Shown: positions 1 to 7,902 of the stretch, one piece after another
How positions within the stretch are numbered: position 1 is the stretch's first letter
Layout: each line of letters opens with the position of its first letter
NCBI GenBank assembly: GCA_964429355.1
Contig: CAYSCH010000271.1
Location: 1 to 13,383, forward strand
Reading direction: 5' to 3'
DNA length: 13,383 bases
From: JAAYAY01 sp964429355
GTDB taxonomy: Bacteria > Planctomycetota > Planctomycetia > Pirellulales > Thermoguttaceae
Made by a program: the position numbers and the translations under genes
The notes under the pieces: generated by a model
The model's input: only the letters and a program-made list of their open reading frames with translations
Databases searched by the model: none
Told to the model about the DNA's origin: nothing

Positions 1-2
1 CC

Positions 3-830
3 CTTTTTCCCCCGTACTTCAAGATCGCTAGCACTGCTAGCGTTTTCACTATGAGTATTTATCATCTCGCGTGCCTGATTCTCACGGCGGAACTCGAGCG
101 TTTCGAGAACGTGTCCGTCGCCATCGGCGAGGGAGATGAAGTGCATCTCGTAGGCAGCGCCATGCGTGTTGTAGCCCTCGGCGTCATAAGAATGTTGTAA
201 CGCCAAGTGGCACGCGTAGATCAATCCCGGCAGAATTCCATACAGACCAAGGACCAGAACGAGAATCCAGCTTTGCGGCTTGATATGGCATTCCTCGTAT
301 GCGATCCGAGCCGTGCGGATCGGCAAAAGCTTGGTTTCTCGGCAATTGAAGGGAACCCAGGCAACCGAAAACCGCTGTCGAAGCCGCGGCCCGTCAGCTT
401 GACGAAGGATGTCGAACCGGGTTCGGGTGCCGACCAGGATGATCTGGGCAAAGACGATCGCAACAAGTGCGATCCAAACGGCCGTGGCCGCGTCTGTTAC
501 CCACAGACCAATCGTACCGAGAAGAAACGGGAAAAGAACCACGGCAACACAGGTCAGGCCAATCTCACGTTCGGGCCGGACGACGGCCCCGGGTGGCGTG
601 CCGCTCGTCGTGTCCTGCCCGCAGCCAGGGCAAACCATAGTCCCTGACGGCAAACGGGTCCTGCAGAGAAGACAGAGGGATTCACCGGGTGCGTGCAACC
701 GCGAATCGGCGCCTTCGGAGAAGGGCACCGGACAGATCCTGCCGCAGGCCGGACACTCCAGTTGTTTTCCTGCCAGTTCCGTCCGGGCGCGGGTCAGGTG
801 ACCGCACTGGCAGGTAACAGGAATGCTCAC
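3..830 (-). CDS. Zinc-ribbon membrane protein, GTG start, 3' end beyond left edge
   Basis: An uninterrupted reading frame of 276 codons runs from a GTG at 828-830 to the left edge without a stop. GGAG lies 7 bases upstream of the GTG, which supports this start. Two four-cysteine ribbons lie at the N-terminus: C7/C9 with C26/C29 (ECPACGR), and C53/C56 (CLLC) with C67/C70 (VCPGCGQ). Hydrophobic segments follow at about 92-110 and 116-134, which form a hairpin pair, and at 188-207. A polar tail after residue 207 contains FISLADGDG and LETLEFRRENQAREM. The likely picture is a cytoplasmic zinc-binding head on a three-span inner-membrane protein. I do not recognise a named family, and no catalytic motif is visible. 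The codon pattern is clean over the whole length, so I take it as a real gene. It is the first gene left of the glycoside hydrolase and is separated from it by 244 bases containing a strong hairpin, so it is probably not in that operon. Confidence 0.8.
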   Translation of the reverse strand, partial: MSIPVTCQCGHLTRARTELAGKQLECPACGRICPVPFSEGADSRLHAPGESLCLLCRTRLPSGTMVCPGCGQDTTSGTPPGAVVRPEREIGLTCVAVVLFPFLLGTIGLWVTDAATAVWIALVAIVFAQIILVGTRTRFDILRQADGPRLRQRFSVAWVPFNCRETKLLPIRTARIAYEECHIKPQSWILVLVLGLYGILPGLIYACHLALQHSYDAEGYNTHGAAYEMHFISLADGDGHVLETLEFRRENQAREMINTHSENASSASDLEVRGKK

Positions 831-909
831 AGGTGGTCTCCAAAAGGTCGACAGACTCTTGGAGATGGTAGCATGGATTCTTGGCAACGCATATGGGTGG
901 TTTTGCCGT

Positions 910-945
910 CTTCCTATCCGCCGCCTTCCGGCGGCGGATAGGAAG
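910..945. terminator. Perfect GC-rich hairpin, possible bidirectional terminator or palindromic repeat
   Basis: Arms at 911-925 (TTCCTATCCGCCGCC) and 930-944 are exact reverse complements around a TTCC loop. A further C-G pair at 910/945 closes a 16-bp stem. It lies 3' of the glycoside hydrolase stop and upstream of the zinc-ribbon gene. Neither side carries a proper run of T, so it is not a textbook intrinsic terminator. A palindromic dispersed repeat or a transcript-end stabiliser is equally possible. The rest of 831-1074 shows no gene. Confidence 0.5.
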
Positions 946-1074
946 GGAAGAAACGCGCATTCGCGGTGTGTGGTAGTTGTCAAACGCTATTCCACCGGAA
1001 CGAGCCGGACCAGCCCGGTGGGGGACAGCACTGAAGGATCATGAGTCCTCGAGGTCCTGCATGCCGTCCGGGAC

Positions 1075-3294
1075 CTACTGGCGCTCGACCAGGAGCGACA
1101 GGCTCGCATCGATGTACTGCCCGCCGCGGGTCTGGCGGCAATGGATGGCAATCGTATTGTTGCCCTCCTTGAGAAGCCTGACGGCGGCCGCTAGCGGGGC
1201 TTGGGTGTAGCCGGTTGTGTACCCGGAGACCGTCAGGACTTCCTGACCGTTGAGATAGACCTCCGCGTCCTCGTCGTGATGGATGTCGAGGCAGAGTTCC
1301 CCCTGGGCAGGAAGGGAATCGAGCGTGAAAGAGCGCCGGATCCAGATGTCCGGGGTGTTCCATACGGTTCTTACGACGGTTCCCGGGGTGCCTTCAGTAC
1401 CGAACCCGCCCGGGCCGGTCTTCCAGGAGTCAACCACGAATTCCGGTTTCATCCAGTCGTCGCCGGGTTTCTCGGTCGTGTAGGCCCAGGTCTGGGGCTG
1501 AGCCTTGCTCGAGGCAACGAGCTGCTTGAACGCGGGGGGTGGCAGGTAGAGTTTGCGGGCCGCTTCGGCGATGCGGTCAAGGTCCATCTTCACCAGGGCG
1601 CGATCGTAGGTCATCAGGCCGTTGACCTCGATCTCGACGTCCGAGGTCTGGGTGTAGACCGCTGCGGAAAGGCCCTGGCCGATCAGCGGGCGCATAGCCG
1701 TCAGCAGGCCTACATAGGCATCGGTGAGCTTTTCCGCGGTATCGAAGGAGACGTAGCCCCAGTTCTTCTCGGCTTGCCAGGTGTGGCCACTGACGGGCAT
1801 TCCCAGGCCGCCAAATTCACCAAGGACGACAACTCGCTTCTCCTCCACCGGGCGAGTACCCGGGCCGGGGTAGTTGTGCATATCGGACACGTCGCCGCTG
1901 CCGCAGTCGGTCCAGCCGCTGGCCTCGTTAACCGGTCGAGTGGGGTCGTACTGCTGGATCCATTGCACAATGTCGGGCGTATCGTGCTGGCCCCAGCCCT
2001 CGTTGAAGGGGACCCACATGACGATCGAGGGGAAATTGTGGAGGGCATCGATCATGCACTTCAATTCGGCGCGGAAGTTGGCCTTGCTTTCGTCGTTCTT
2101 TTCCGACGCGCCGGCCGGCATGTCCTGCCAGACGAGGAGCCCCAGTTTGTCGCACCAATAGTACCAACGGGCGGGCTCGTATTTGACGTGCTTGCGGGCC
2201 ATGTTCATGCCGAACTTCTTCGTCATGACGATATCGTACTTGAGGGCCTCGTCGGTTGCCGGCGTATAGAGACCGTCGGGCCACCAGCCCTGGTCCAGCG
2301 GACCATACTGGAAGAGAACCTGGTTATTCAGCATGAGCCGGTTGACGCCCTGTTCGTCTTTCGCCACGGCGATCTTCCGCATGCCGAAGTAGCTCTCGAC
2401 GGCGTCGATCGTCTTGCCGTTCTCGACGAGGCGGACCTTGAGGCCATACAGATGGGGCGCGTCGGGCGACCAGAGTTTGGGATTCTCGAGCACCAGTTCG
2501 ATGGGCTGGCCGGCTTTGCCGGTCTGATCTGCGACAACCCCATCGCCGTCAACCGCGGCAACAACGACCTCGGCGTCGGCCGTACAGTTGACGGTAACGG
2601 AGACAAGCTTGCGATCGACGTCGGGCACGATCTTCAGAGATTGAATGGAGACTGCCGGCACGGTTTCAAGCCAGGCGGTCTGCCAGATGCCGGTGACGGC
2701 CGTGTACATGATCCCGTGAGGTTTGAGCACCTGCTTGCCTCGGGGCTGCCAGCCGGCATCGGTAGGATCGGAAACGGCCAGGACAATCTCGTTCTCGTCG
2801 CGGCGGAGTTCACCAGTGATGTCGAAGGTGAAAGGGTCGTAGCCGCCGGTATGGGAGCCAACCTCTTTACCGTTGACCCACACGGTGCACTGCCAGTCGA
2901 CGGCGCCGAAATGGACGAGAAGTCGGCCGCCGTCGGCCAGGGCGGGGGCCTCGAAGGTCCGCCTGTACCAGAGCCTCTGGTCGGGTCCGACCGCCTTCAT
3001 CACGCCGCTCAGAGCCGATTCGACGGCGAACGGCACAAGAATCTGGCCGTCCCACTGCTCGGGCTTCTGGGCGTCCTTGGGCTGGATCGAGTACTGCCAA
3101 AGGCCGTTGAGGTTTGTCCATTCCGGGCGGACCATCTGGGGGCGGGGATACTCCGGCCAGGCGTTCTCGGGCGAGACGTCCTTGGCCCATTGGGTCATGA
3201 GAGGACCCTTGGCCGGTTGCCAGGAGTCGGCGCCGGCAACTGTGCCGACCAGCAATAACCCAGCGAGGAGTGAGGCAATTTTGTGACGAATCAT
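1075..3294 (-). CDS. Exported family-2 glycoside hydrolase (beta-galactosidase/beta-glucuronidase type)
   Basis: A 739-residue glycosidase of the GH2 superfamily, expected to act outside the cytoplasm on a terminal beta-linked sugar. The ATG at 3294 is preferred because GGAG sits 7 bases upstream and the protein then opens with a signal peptide (MIRHKIASLLAGLLLVGTVAGA). An in-frame ATG at 3321 adds nine residues but has no ribosome site. Order of domains: jelly-roll sugar-binding domain (about 50-210), Ig-like linker domain (about 215-305), TIM barrel (about 315-590), and an extra C-terminal jelly-roll-like domain (about 610-739, with IHHDEDAEVYLNGQEV). The acid/base is Glu432 in FNEGWGQHDT and the nucleophile is probably Glu493 in VVLGEFGGLG, both in the usual GH2 order. 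It is the last gene of the minus-strand sugar operon, 46 bases after the aldolase. The substrate cannot be read from the sequence. Confidence 0.9.
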   Translation of the reverse strand: MIRHKIASLLAGLLLVGTVAGADSWQPAKGPLMTQWAKDVSPENAWPEYPRPQMVRPEWTNLNGLWQYSIQPKDAQKPEQWDGQILVPFAVESALSGVMKAVGPDQRLWYRRTFEAPALADGGRLLVHFGAVDWQCTVWVNGKEVGSHTGGYDPFTFDITGELRRDENEIVLAVSDPTDAGWQPRGKQVLKPHGIMYTAVTGIWQTAWLETVPAVSIQSLKIVPDVDRKLVSVTVNCTADAEVVVAAVDGDGVVADQTGKAGQPIELVLENPKLWSPDAPHLYGLKVRLVENGKTIDAVESYFGMRKIAVAKDEQGVNRLMLNNQVLFQYGPLDQGWWPDGLYTPATDEALKYDIVMTKKFGMNMARKHVKYEPARWYYWCDKLGLLVWQDMPAGASEKNDESKANFRAELKCMIDALHNFPSIVMWVPFNEGWGQHDTPDIVQWIQQYDPTRPVNEASGWTDCGSGDVSDMHNYPGPGTRPVEEKRVVVLGEFGGLGMPVSGHTWQAEKNWGYVSFDTAEKLTDAYVGLLTAMRPLIGQGLSAAVYTQTSDVEIEVNGLMTYDRALVKMDLDRIAEAARKLYLPPPAFKQLVASSKAQPQTWAYTTEKPGDDWMKPEFVVDSWKTGPGGFGTEGTPGTVVRTVWNTPDIWIRRSFTLDSLPAQGELCLDIHHDEDAEVYLNGQEVLTVSGYTTGYTQAPLAAAVRLLKEGNNTIAIHCRQTRGGQYIDASLSLLVERQ

Positions 3295-3340
3295 GGCGAT
3301 GCTCCGATCAATGGGGTACATAAGGCATACACGTTTTGAG

Positions 3341-4066
3341 TTACGATAGGTTTGCGGGATTCAATCGCGTCTGGAGTTCGTTGAGGATCGTAACTCCGTT
3401 GCTGGTGCCGATCCGGGCCGCGCCCGCGGCAAGGAAATCGAGGACCTGTTGCAGCGTTCGGATTCCTCCCGAGGCCTTCACCTGGGCGGCCTCGCCCACG
3501 GCAGCACGCATGAGGGCCACATCGTCAATGGTTGCGCCGCCTGGTCCGAAACCGGTCGATGTCTTCACAAAGTCTGCACCTTGCTCGACAGCGATCCGGC
3601 AGGCCTGCCGCTTCTGTTCGTCGGTCAGGTAGCAGGTCTCGAGGATCACCTTGGAGATAATACCCCGAGGTTTGCAGATCGTCACGATGCTGCGGATCTC
3701 CCTGGCAACGAGTGCGAGGTTTCCGGATTGAAGGGCCCGGACGTTGATGACCATGTCGATTTCGCTGGCGCCCCGGGAGACCGCGTCGCGCGCCTCATAT
3801 TCCTTGGTCTCGGCCGTATTCTGGCCAAGGGGGAAGCCGATCGCCGCCCCGACCCGAACCTTGGTTCCTGCGAGCAGTTCCGCGCACGCTTCAACCTCCG
3901 CGGGATTGACGGCGACCATGGCAAAGCCGTACTCGCGTGCCTCGCTGCAGAGCCGCTGGATATCGGCCGGGTTGCCCCAGGGTTTGAGAAACGTGTGATC
4001 GATTCGCGCCGCCAGCAATTCCGGCGTGAGCGAAGATTCGGGAGTGGACTGGGGATTCGAAGGCAT
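3341..4066 (-). CDS. deoC: Deoxyribose-phosphate aldolase (DeoC/DERA family)
   Basis: A 241-residue class I aldolase. The classical reaction is reversible cleavage of 2-deoxy-D-ribose 5-phosphate to glyceraldehyde 3-phosphate and acetaldehyde, in the cytoplasm. Visible family marks: LLAARIDHTFLKP at the start, Asp104 in EIDMVINV, the Schiff-base lysine Lys168 in GADFVKTSTGF, and the second active-site lysine Lys197 in QVKASGGIRT. All three catalytic residues are present. The frame stays open upstream to 4366, but that part overlaps the kinase gene in another frame. The ATG at 4064-4066, 10 bases after the kinase stop, gives the normal family length. Only a weak GAG precedes it, so translational coupling to the kinase is likely. 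Its place in a sugar operon beside a kinase and a dehydrogenase, not among nucleoside genes, suggests a pathway-specific role. A relaxed or different substrate is possible. Confidence 0.9.
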   Translation of the reverse strand: MPSNPQSTPESSLTPELLAARIDHTFLKPWGNPADIQRLCSEAREYGFAMVAVNPAEVEACAELLAGTKVRVGAAIGFPLGQNTAETKEYEARDAVSRGASEIDMVINVRALQSGNLALVAREIRSIVTICKPRGIISKVILETCYLTDEQKRQACRIAVEQGADFVKTSTGFGPGGATIDDVALMRAAVGEAAQVKASGGIRTLQQVLDFLAAGAARIGTSNGVTILNELQTRLNPANLS

Positions 4067-4076
4067 CGGGAATATC

Positions 4077-5579
4077 TCAGCTCGTTTGCTGGTTCTGTTG
4101 CCAGAATCCCAGCATGTGGTTGTAGATGCGGTTGAACTCTTTCTGGATTTGCCGGTAGGCTTCCACGTCTTCGGATGCCGGTTCGGCGGTGTGTGAAGTG
4201 GTCCGCCGGGCCGCTGCCTCAGCCTGGAGATCGGCCACGAGTCCCGCGCCGGCTGCTCCCAGCAGACCGCAGCCCTTGATTCCGGCTTCCGGCTCGGGCG
4301 AGATATGGAGGGGCAGGCCAAGGACGGCTGCCTTGATTCCATTCCACAACGGGTTTCGGGTGCCACCGCCGACGCTGAAGATACGGTCGAAACTCAGGCC
4401 GAGAGAACGGAACAGGGCGGCATCTTTGCCGATCGACAGGGCCACGCCCTCCATGACGGCGCGAATGAAGTGGGGGGCCCTGTGCTCAAGCGTGACGCCG
4501 AAGAAACCGCCACGGGCGCTGACGTTCTCGCGGCGGCGCTCGCCGAGCATGTAGGAATAGAAGACCAGGCCATCGCTGCCGACCGGCACGGTACGTGCCA
4601 GTTCGATGAGTTCCTCGTAGGACCTATCGCCGGCAACGGAACTGATCATATCTCTGCACCACTTCATGCTGACACCGCCGCAATCAAGGATCGTGAAGGG
4701 GATCCAACCGTCCACGACGTGCCGGCAGTTCTGAATGCCCGGGTCGATGAGGGCCTCGTGGCTGTGAGTGGCCAGGAGTGAACTGGTACCCGTCACATCG
4801 GCCAACACGCCCTGGCCGACGATGCCGAATCCGAGCATGGAAACGGGAAAATCGCCGCCACCGGCAACCACCGGGGTTCCCGCTGGAATCCCGGTGAGCC
4901 CTGCGGCCTCTTCCGTCACCGTGCCGATGACGGCGTGCGACGGGTGAACAGGGGCGAATTTACGCAGGTCGACACCGACGGCTTCGGCAAGTTCTTCCGA
5001 ATAGGCATTGGTGCGGCTATCGTAGAGGCAGGAACAGGCAGCCTCGGACGGGTCGGCCGCGGCAACGCCGGTCAGGCGATAGTTGATGAAGTCTTTGGGA
5101 ACGAGATAGTAGCGGGTGCGGGCATAGCAGTCTCCGTGGTTCTCCTTCTCCCACCGGACCTTGATGGCCGTCCAGGCCGGATTCAAAGGGTTGCCGGCCT
5201 GATGCATCAGGGCATTTTCATCGTTGGCCGCGCGAATCGCTTCCACCTGGGGCGCACACCGCTTGTCGCACCAGAGCTGGACCCACGGAGTGGTGATCTC
5301 GCCCGACGAACTGATGCCGACCGGCCCGTGCATTTGGCCGCAGCAGGCAACGGCAACGATCTGTGCCGAGTCGATCCCTGGTCCCTTCAGCACCCGCCGG
5401 GTTGCCTCGCAGGCCTCGTCCCACCATTGGCCTGGCCGTTGCTGAGCCCAGCCGGGGTGCGGGCTGTCGGTGTCGTGGACGATCTGAGAAATCCCAAGGA
5501 TCTCGCCCGCCACGGTCACAACGGCCGAGCGAGTGCTCTGGGTTCCCACGTCGATTGCCAGAATGACTTGATTGGCCAT
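4077..5579 (-). CDS. FGGY-family carbohydrate kinase, xylulokinase-like
   Basis: A 500-residue cytoplasmic kinase that transfers phosphate from ATP to a sugar, most like xylulokinase. The N-terminal ATPase-fold phosphate loop is seen as AIDVGTQSTRSAV (Asp10). The xylulokinase-like GQMHG motif lies at 81-85. The putative catalytic base is Asp243 in VVAGGGDFPVSMLG. Classical xylulokinases have GGGDN at this point, so this enzyme belongs to a divergent subgroup. The C-terminal half has the second FGGY domain signature region (FSVGGGTRNPLWNGIKAAVLGLPL, about 399-422) and a GCGLLGAAGAG segment. The length is normal. The ATG follows the dehydrogenase stop by 9 bases with little ribosome-site sequence, which suggests coupling. 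Between a dehydrogenase and an aldolase it probably phosphorylates the ketose formed by the dehydrogenase (inference). Substrate identity is not certain, so I give no symbol. Confidence 0.88.
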   Translation of the reverse strand: MANQVILAIDVGTQSTRSAVVTVAGEILGISQIVHDTDSPHPGWAQQRPGQWWDEACEATRRVLKGPGIDSAQIVAVACCGQMHGPVGISSSGEITTPWVQLWCDKRCAPQVEAIRAANDENALMHQAGNPLNPAWTAIKVRWEKENHGDCYARTRYYLVPKDFINYRLTGVAAADPSEAACSCLYDSRTNAYSEELAEAVGVDLRKFAPVHPSHAVIGTVTEEAAGLTGIPAGTPVVAGGGDFPVSMLGFGIVGQGVLADVTGTSSLLATHSHEALIDPGIQNCRHVVDGWIPFTILDCGGVSMKWCRDMISSVAGDRSYEELIELARTVPVGSDGLVFYSYMLGERRRENVSARGGFFGVTLEHRAPHFIRAVMEGVALSIGKDAALFRSLGLSFDRIFSVGGGTRNPLWNGIKAAVLGLPLHISPEPEAGIKGCGLLGAAGAGLVADLQAEAAARRTTSHTAEPASEDVEAYRQIQKEFNRIYNHMLGFWQQNQQTS

Positions 5580-5588
5580 GGTGCGTGC

Positions 5589-6626
5589 TCAATAGACGAG
5601 GAGGGCTTTGATCACGTCGCCGGACTTGATGGCCTGGAGGGCCTCGCCAATCTGGTGGAGCTTGAACTCGTGAGTAATGAACTCCTTGGCGGAAAGTTTG
5701 CCCTCGCGGATCCACTGGCAGAGCGGTTCCATGGCGGCTCGCTCCCGAGACCGGGTGGGCCACTGGTGCATGAGCAGGTTGAAGTTGTAAGGCCCCAGGC
5801 CTTTCTGGACCGTGATGGTGCCGTCGGCGATGACGCCGTAAACGCCGATCGATCCCCCCATCTTCACCAAGGGCAACGCGGCATTGACAATTCTCCCGCT
5901 GCCGACAGCATCGATGACGACGTCGTAGCGCCGTCCGTACTTTTCGCGAAACTGTTCGGAGTCGATTTCCTCCGGAGTGAAGACCTCATCGGCCCCCATA
6001 GCCAGGGCTTTGGCCCGCTTGTGGGGCAGAGGATCGACGACGCCGATGGAGCCAATTCCGAGCAGCTTCCCGAACCGGGTGAAACTCAGTCCCACCGGAC
6101 CGGCGCCGAAGATGAGGATATCGTGGCCGGGCTGGAGATCAAAATCTCCGAAGCCGCCGTAAACCTCGCGCCAGGTGCACAGCATGACGGCCTCCGCCAG
6201 GGGAATGTCGTCTGGCACAGGGCGTTGGATCTCGTAGCACTCGAACCAGCCATGGGCTGCATCTGCAACACCGTCTGCCAGCATGGCATCGTGGTCATTG
6301 ACGAGGACATACTCACAAAATCCTCCCCACCCGCCGGAATAACCTGGTTCGCAGAACTGGAAAACCAGTCCGCCAATGGCCCTCTGGCCCACCTGAAAGG
6401 TCCTGACCTTCTCGCCCACCGTTTCGATGATGCCGGCCGACTCGTGACCGAGGATCAGCGGGTAAGCGTCGACACCAGGGAAGTGCCCGGCCACCAGTTT
6501 TCCGTCCGTGGCATTACAGAGACAGGCGGCCTCGGTGCGAACGAGTGCCTGGTAAGGACCAGGTGACGGAGCTGCCAGGTCGACGATTTCTACCTCGTTC
6601 GGTCGTTGGACGCTCACCGCTCTCAC
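5589..6626 (-). CDS. Zinc-type medium-chain alcohol/polyol dehydrogenase
   Basis: A 345-residue member of the medium-chain dehydrogenase superfamily, expected to oxidise a hydroxyl group of a sugar or polyol with NAD(P). The start is GTG at 6624-6626 with AGGAG 8 bases upstream. Residues 1-150 form the GroES-like catalytic domain. Candidate catalytic zinc ligands are Cys35 or Cys37 (ACLCNATDGK), His61-Glu62 (LILGHESAG) and Cys150 (AVMLCTWREV). The four-cysteine structural zinc lobe of classical alcohol dehydrogenases is absent. The Rossmann domain begins with LIFGAGPVGLSF (GxGxxG at 174-179). Asp198 in VVDPL, after the second strand, favours NAD over NADP. It lies 83 bases after the propeller gene and 9 bases before the kinase. 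In the operon it probably makes the ketose or keto-sugar that the kinase uses (inference). The substrate is unknown. Confidence 0.88.
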   Translation of the reverse strand: MRAVSVQRPNEVEIVDLAAPSPGPYQALVRTEAACLCNATDGKLVAGHFPGVDAYPLILGHESAGIIETVGEKVRTFQVGQRAIGGLVFQFCEPGYSGGWGGFCEYVLVNDHDAMLADGVADAAHGWFECYEIQRPVPDDIPLAEAVMLCTWREVYGGFGDFDLQPGHDILIFGAGPVGLSFTRFGKLLGIGSIGVVDPLPHKRAKALAMGADEVFTPEEIDSEQFREKYGRRYDVVIDAVGSGRIVNAALPLVKMGGSIGVYGVIADGTITVQKGLGPYNFNLLMHQWPTRSRERAAMEPLCQWIREGKLSAKEFITHEFKLHQIGEALQAIKSGDVIKALLVY

Positions 6627-6685
6627 GGGCTGATCTCCTGGGGAATTCCGGTGACACGATTGTCGTTCATTGGTTGCGAGGAGGC

Positions 6686-6710
6686 GTCGCTTCGCAGAGC
6701 GAAAAGCGAC
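6686..6710 (-). other. Small hairpin at the end of the propeller gene
   Basis: GTCGCTTCGC at 6686-6695 pairs with GCGAAAAGCGAC at 6699-6710 across a 3-base loop, with a 2-base bulge. The hairpin begins at the stop codon of the propeller gene and lies in the largest gap of the operon. No T-run follows, so it may protect or process the mRNA instead of ending it. Function is inferred only. Confidence 0.35.
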
Positions 6711-7840
6711 TACGGTTGACGGATGTCAATCCAGGCCAGGGTATATGGCTTGTCGTGCCTGGTATTGACCTTGTCGGGGCCGGTGACGATATCGAAACAC
6801 GACACGACGAGTTTTCCGTTCCAAAGGATTGGTTCGCCGGGCTGGTCGAGCCCCCCCTCGCTTCCGTCGCAATCAGGGCTCTGAGCCAGAACGGTGATAC
6901 TGCCCTGGCGATCGACCCGGCAAACGGCGTTGTTGGAAAAGTCGGCCACGTAGTTATTGTCGTTCTCGTCGATGCAAATCCCGTCCGTGGTTCGCATGCT
7001 GGCCTGGACCATCCGTTCGGCAAATTGGGAAGACGACATTGGGGTTCGAAAACTGGTCTTGGCGAAGATGCTGGTTCCGCTCACGTTTCCCTTGTCGTCC
7101 AGCGTGACCTTGTGGAGGGCGCCGTCGCCGAAGTTACCCACGAACAGGTTGCCGTGGCTGTCAAACACGAGTCCATCGGCTCCATACTGGCAATCGGGAT
7201 TCCGCGTGACGAAACTCACGAAGAGATTCGGGTCGTCGAGCGTGTTGGTCAGTTCGATCCCTTGAGCGTCGATCGGGAATCGATAGACGGCGCTGGTAAG
7301 TAGGCCGTCGGCCCGTTTCACCTTGGGGAGCATGCTCACGGTCACGTAGGCATTTGCACCGCGAACACGAACGCCGTTGGGGTGGCTGATCCCGGAGGCC
7401 ACGACCGTGGTCTTTTCGAGTTTGCCATCGCGAATCGCCAGTCGCAGGAGTCGGCCCTGGTTCAGTTCCCCCTGGTCGCCGTTGCCGGTGGGCCAGTTCT
7501 GGTTGTCGCAAACGAAGAGGTCGCCATTGTCTGTGAAGGCGATGCCCATCGGAAACGCCTTGCCTGTTTCGGCGAGCGGGGGGACGTCGAACCACTTGGT
7601 GACCTTGCCATCGGGAGCGATGCGGACGATACAGCCGGGGTAGGCCGGATCGGCGAAGTTGGGGCAGGCCAGCACGAGGTTTCCCGCCACGTCGATGGCC
7701 ATGCCGTCGGGAGTGGGGCAGAAATAGGGAAGCGCGACCAGTAGTCTCGATTCACCCCGGGGCTGCGCGGCCAGCGGGCTGGATAGAAAGGAGCAAGCCG
7801 CCAGACAGAGAACGCTGAATTCTAGTCCCCGCAATCGCAT
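6710..7840 (-). CDS. Exported SMP-30/NHL-type beta-propeller protein
   Basis: A 376-residue exported beta-propeller. The ATG at 7838-7840 is chosen because GGAG lies 7 bases upstream and the signal peptide starts there. An in-frame start at 7870 adds ten residues without a ribosome site. The leader MRLRGLEFSVLCLAACSFLS ends either at a lipobox-like LAAC (Cys16, lipoprotein) or at LAA before Gln26 (signal peptidase I). Six similar strand units are seen near 44-58, 97-112, 154-168, 222-236, 285-300 and 336-348, of the form 'PDGMAIDVAGNLVLA' or 'TDGICIDENDNNYVAD'. This is the pattern of SMP-30/gluconolactonase and NHL propellers. Acidic and Asn residues at the blade tips could bind a metal for lactone hydrolysis, but I cannot assign the ligands. 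It is the first gene of the minus-strand operon. A sugar lactonase, or a sugar-binding or electron-transfer role, would fit. Confidence 0.75.
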   Translation of the reverse strand: MRLRGLEFSVLCLAACSFLSSPLAAQPRGESRLLVALPYFCPTPDGMAIDVAGNLVLACPNFADPAYPGCIVRIAPDGKVTKWFDVPPLAETGKAFPMGIAFTDNGDLFVCDNQNWPTGNGDQGELNQGRLLRLAIRDGKLEKTTVVASGISHPNGVRVRGANAYVTVSMLPKVKRADGLLTSAVYRFPIDAQGIELTNTLDDPNLFVSFVTRNPDCQYGADGLVFDSHGNLFVGNFGDGALHKVTLDDKGNVSGTSIFAKTSFRTPMSSSQFAERMVQASMRTTDGICIDENDNNYVADFSNNAVCRVDRQGSITVLAQSPDCDGSEGGLDQPGEPILWNGKLVVSCFDIVTGPDKVNTRHDKPYTLAWIDIRQP

Positions 7841-7902
7841 GTCAGTTCTCCAGGAAAAGGACGTGACCATCCTTCGAAACAGGGTCGACGCTCATGATCA
7901 GA

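Noticed and set aside
207..801. Overlapping plus-strand frames of 146 and 130 codons
   Set aside because: They run against the zinc-ribbon membrane gene, which has a ribosome site, cysteine pairs and membrane spans. The plus-strand translations show no domain pattern.
1049..1077. Short stem AGGTCC/GGACCT at the glycosidase stop codon
   Set aside because: Only six pairs around a 13-base or longer loop with no T-run. Too weak to list as a terminator.
1201..3258. A 685-codon open frame on the plus strand
   Set aside because: It lies wholly antisense to the glycoside hydrolase, whose catalytic motifs and signal peptide are clear. Long antisense frames are expected in GC-rich genes, and its translation has no recognisable motif.
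4067..4366. N-terminal extension of the aldolase by 100 residues
   Set aside because: The extension overlaps the kinase 3' end in another frame and reads as low-complexity Ser/Arg/Pro sequence. The ATG at 4066 gives the normal family length.
4935..6566. A 543-codon open frame on the plus strand
   Set aside because: It is antisense to both the dehydrogenase and the kinase and crosses their junction. Both real genes carry full family motifs, so this is a shadow frame.
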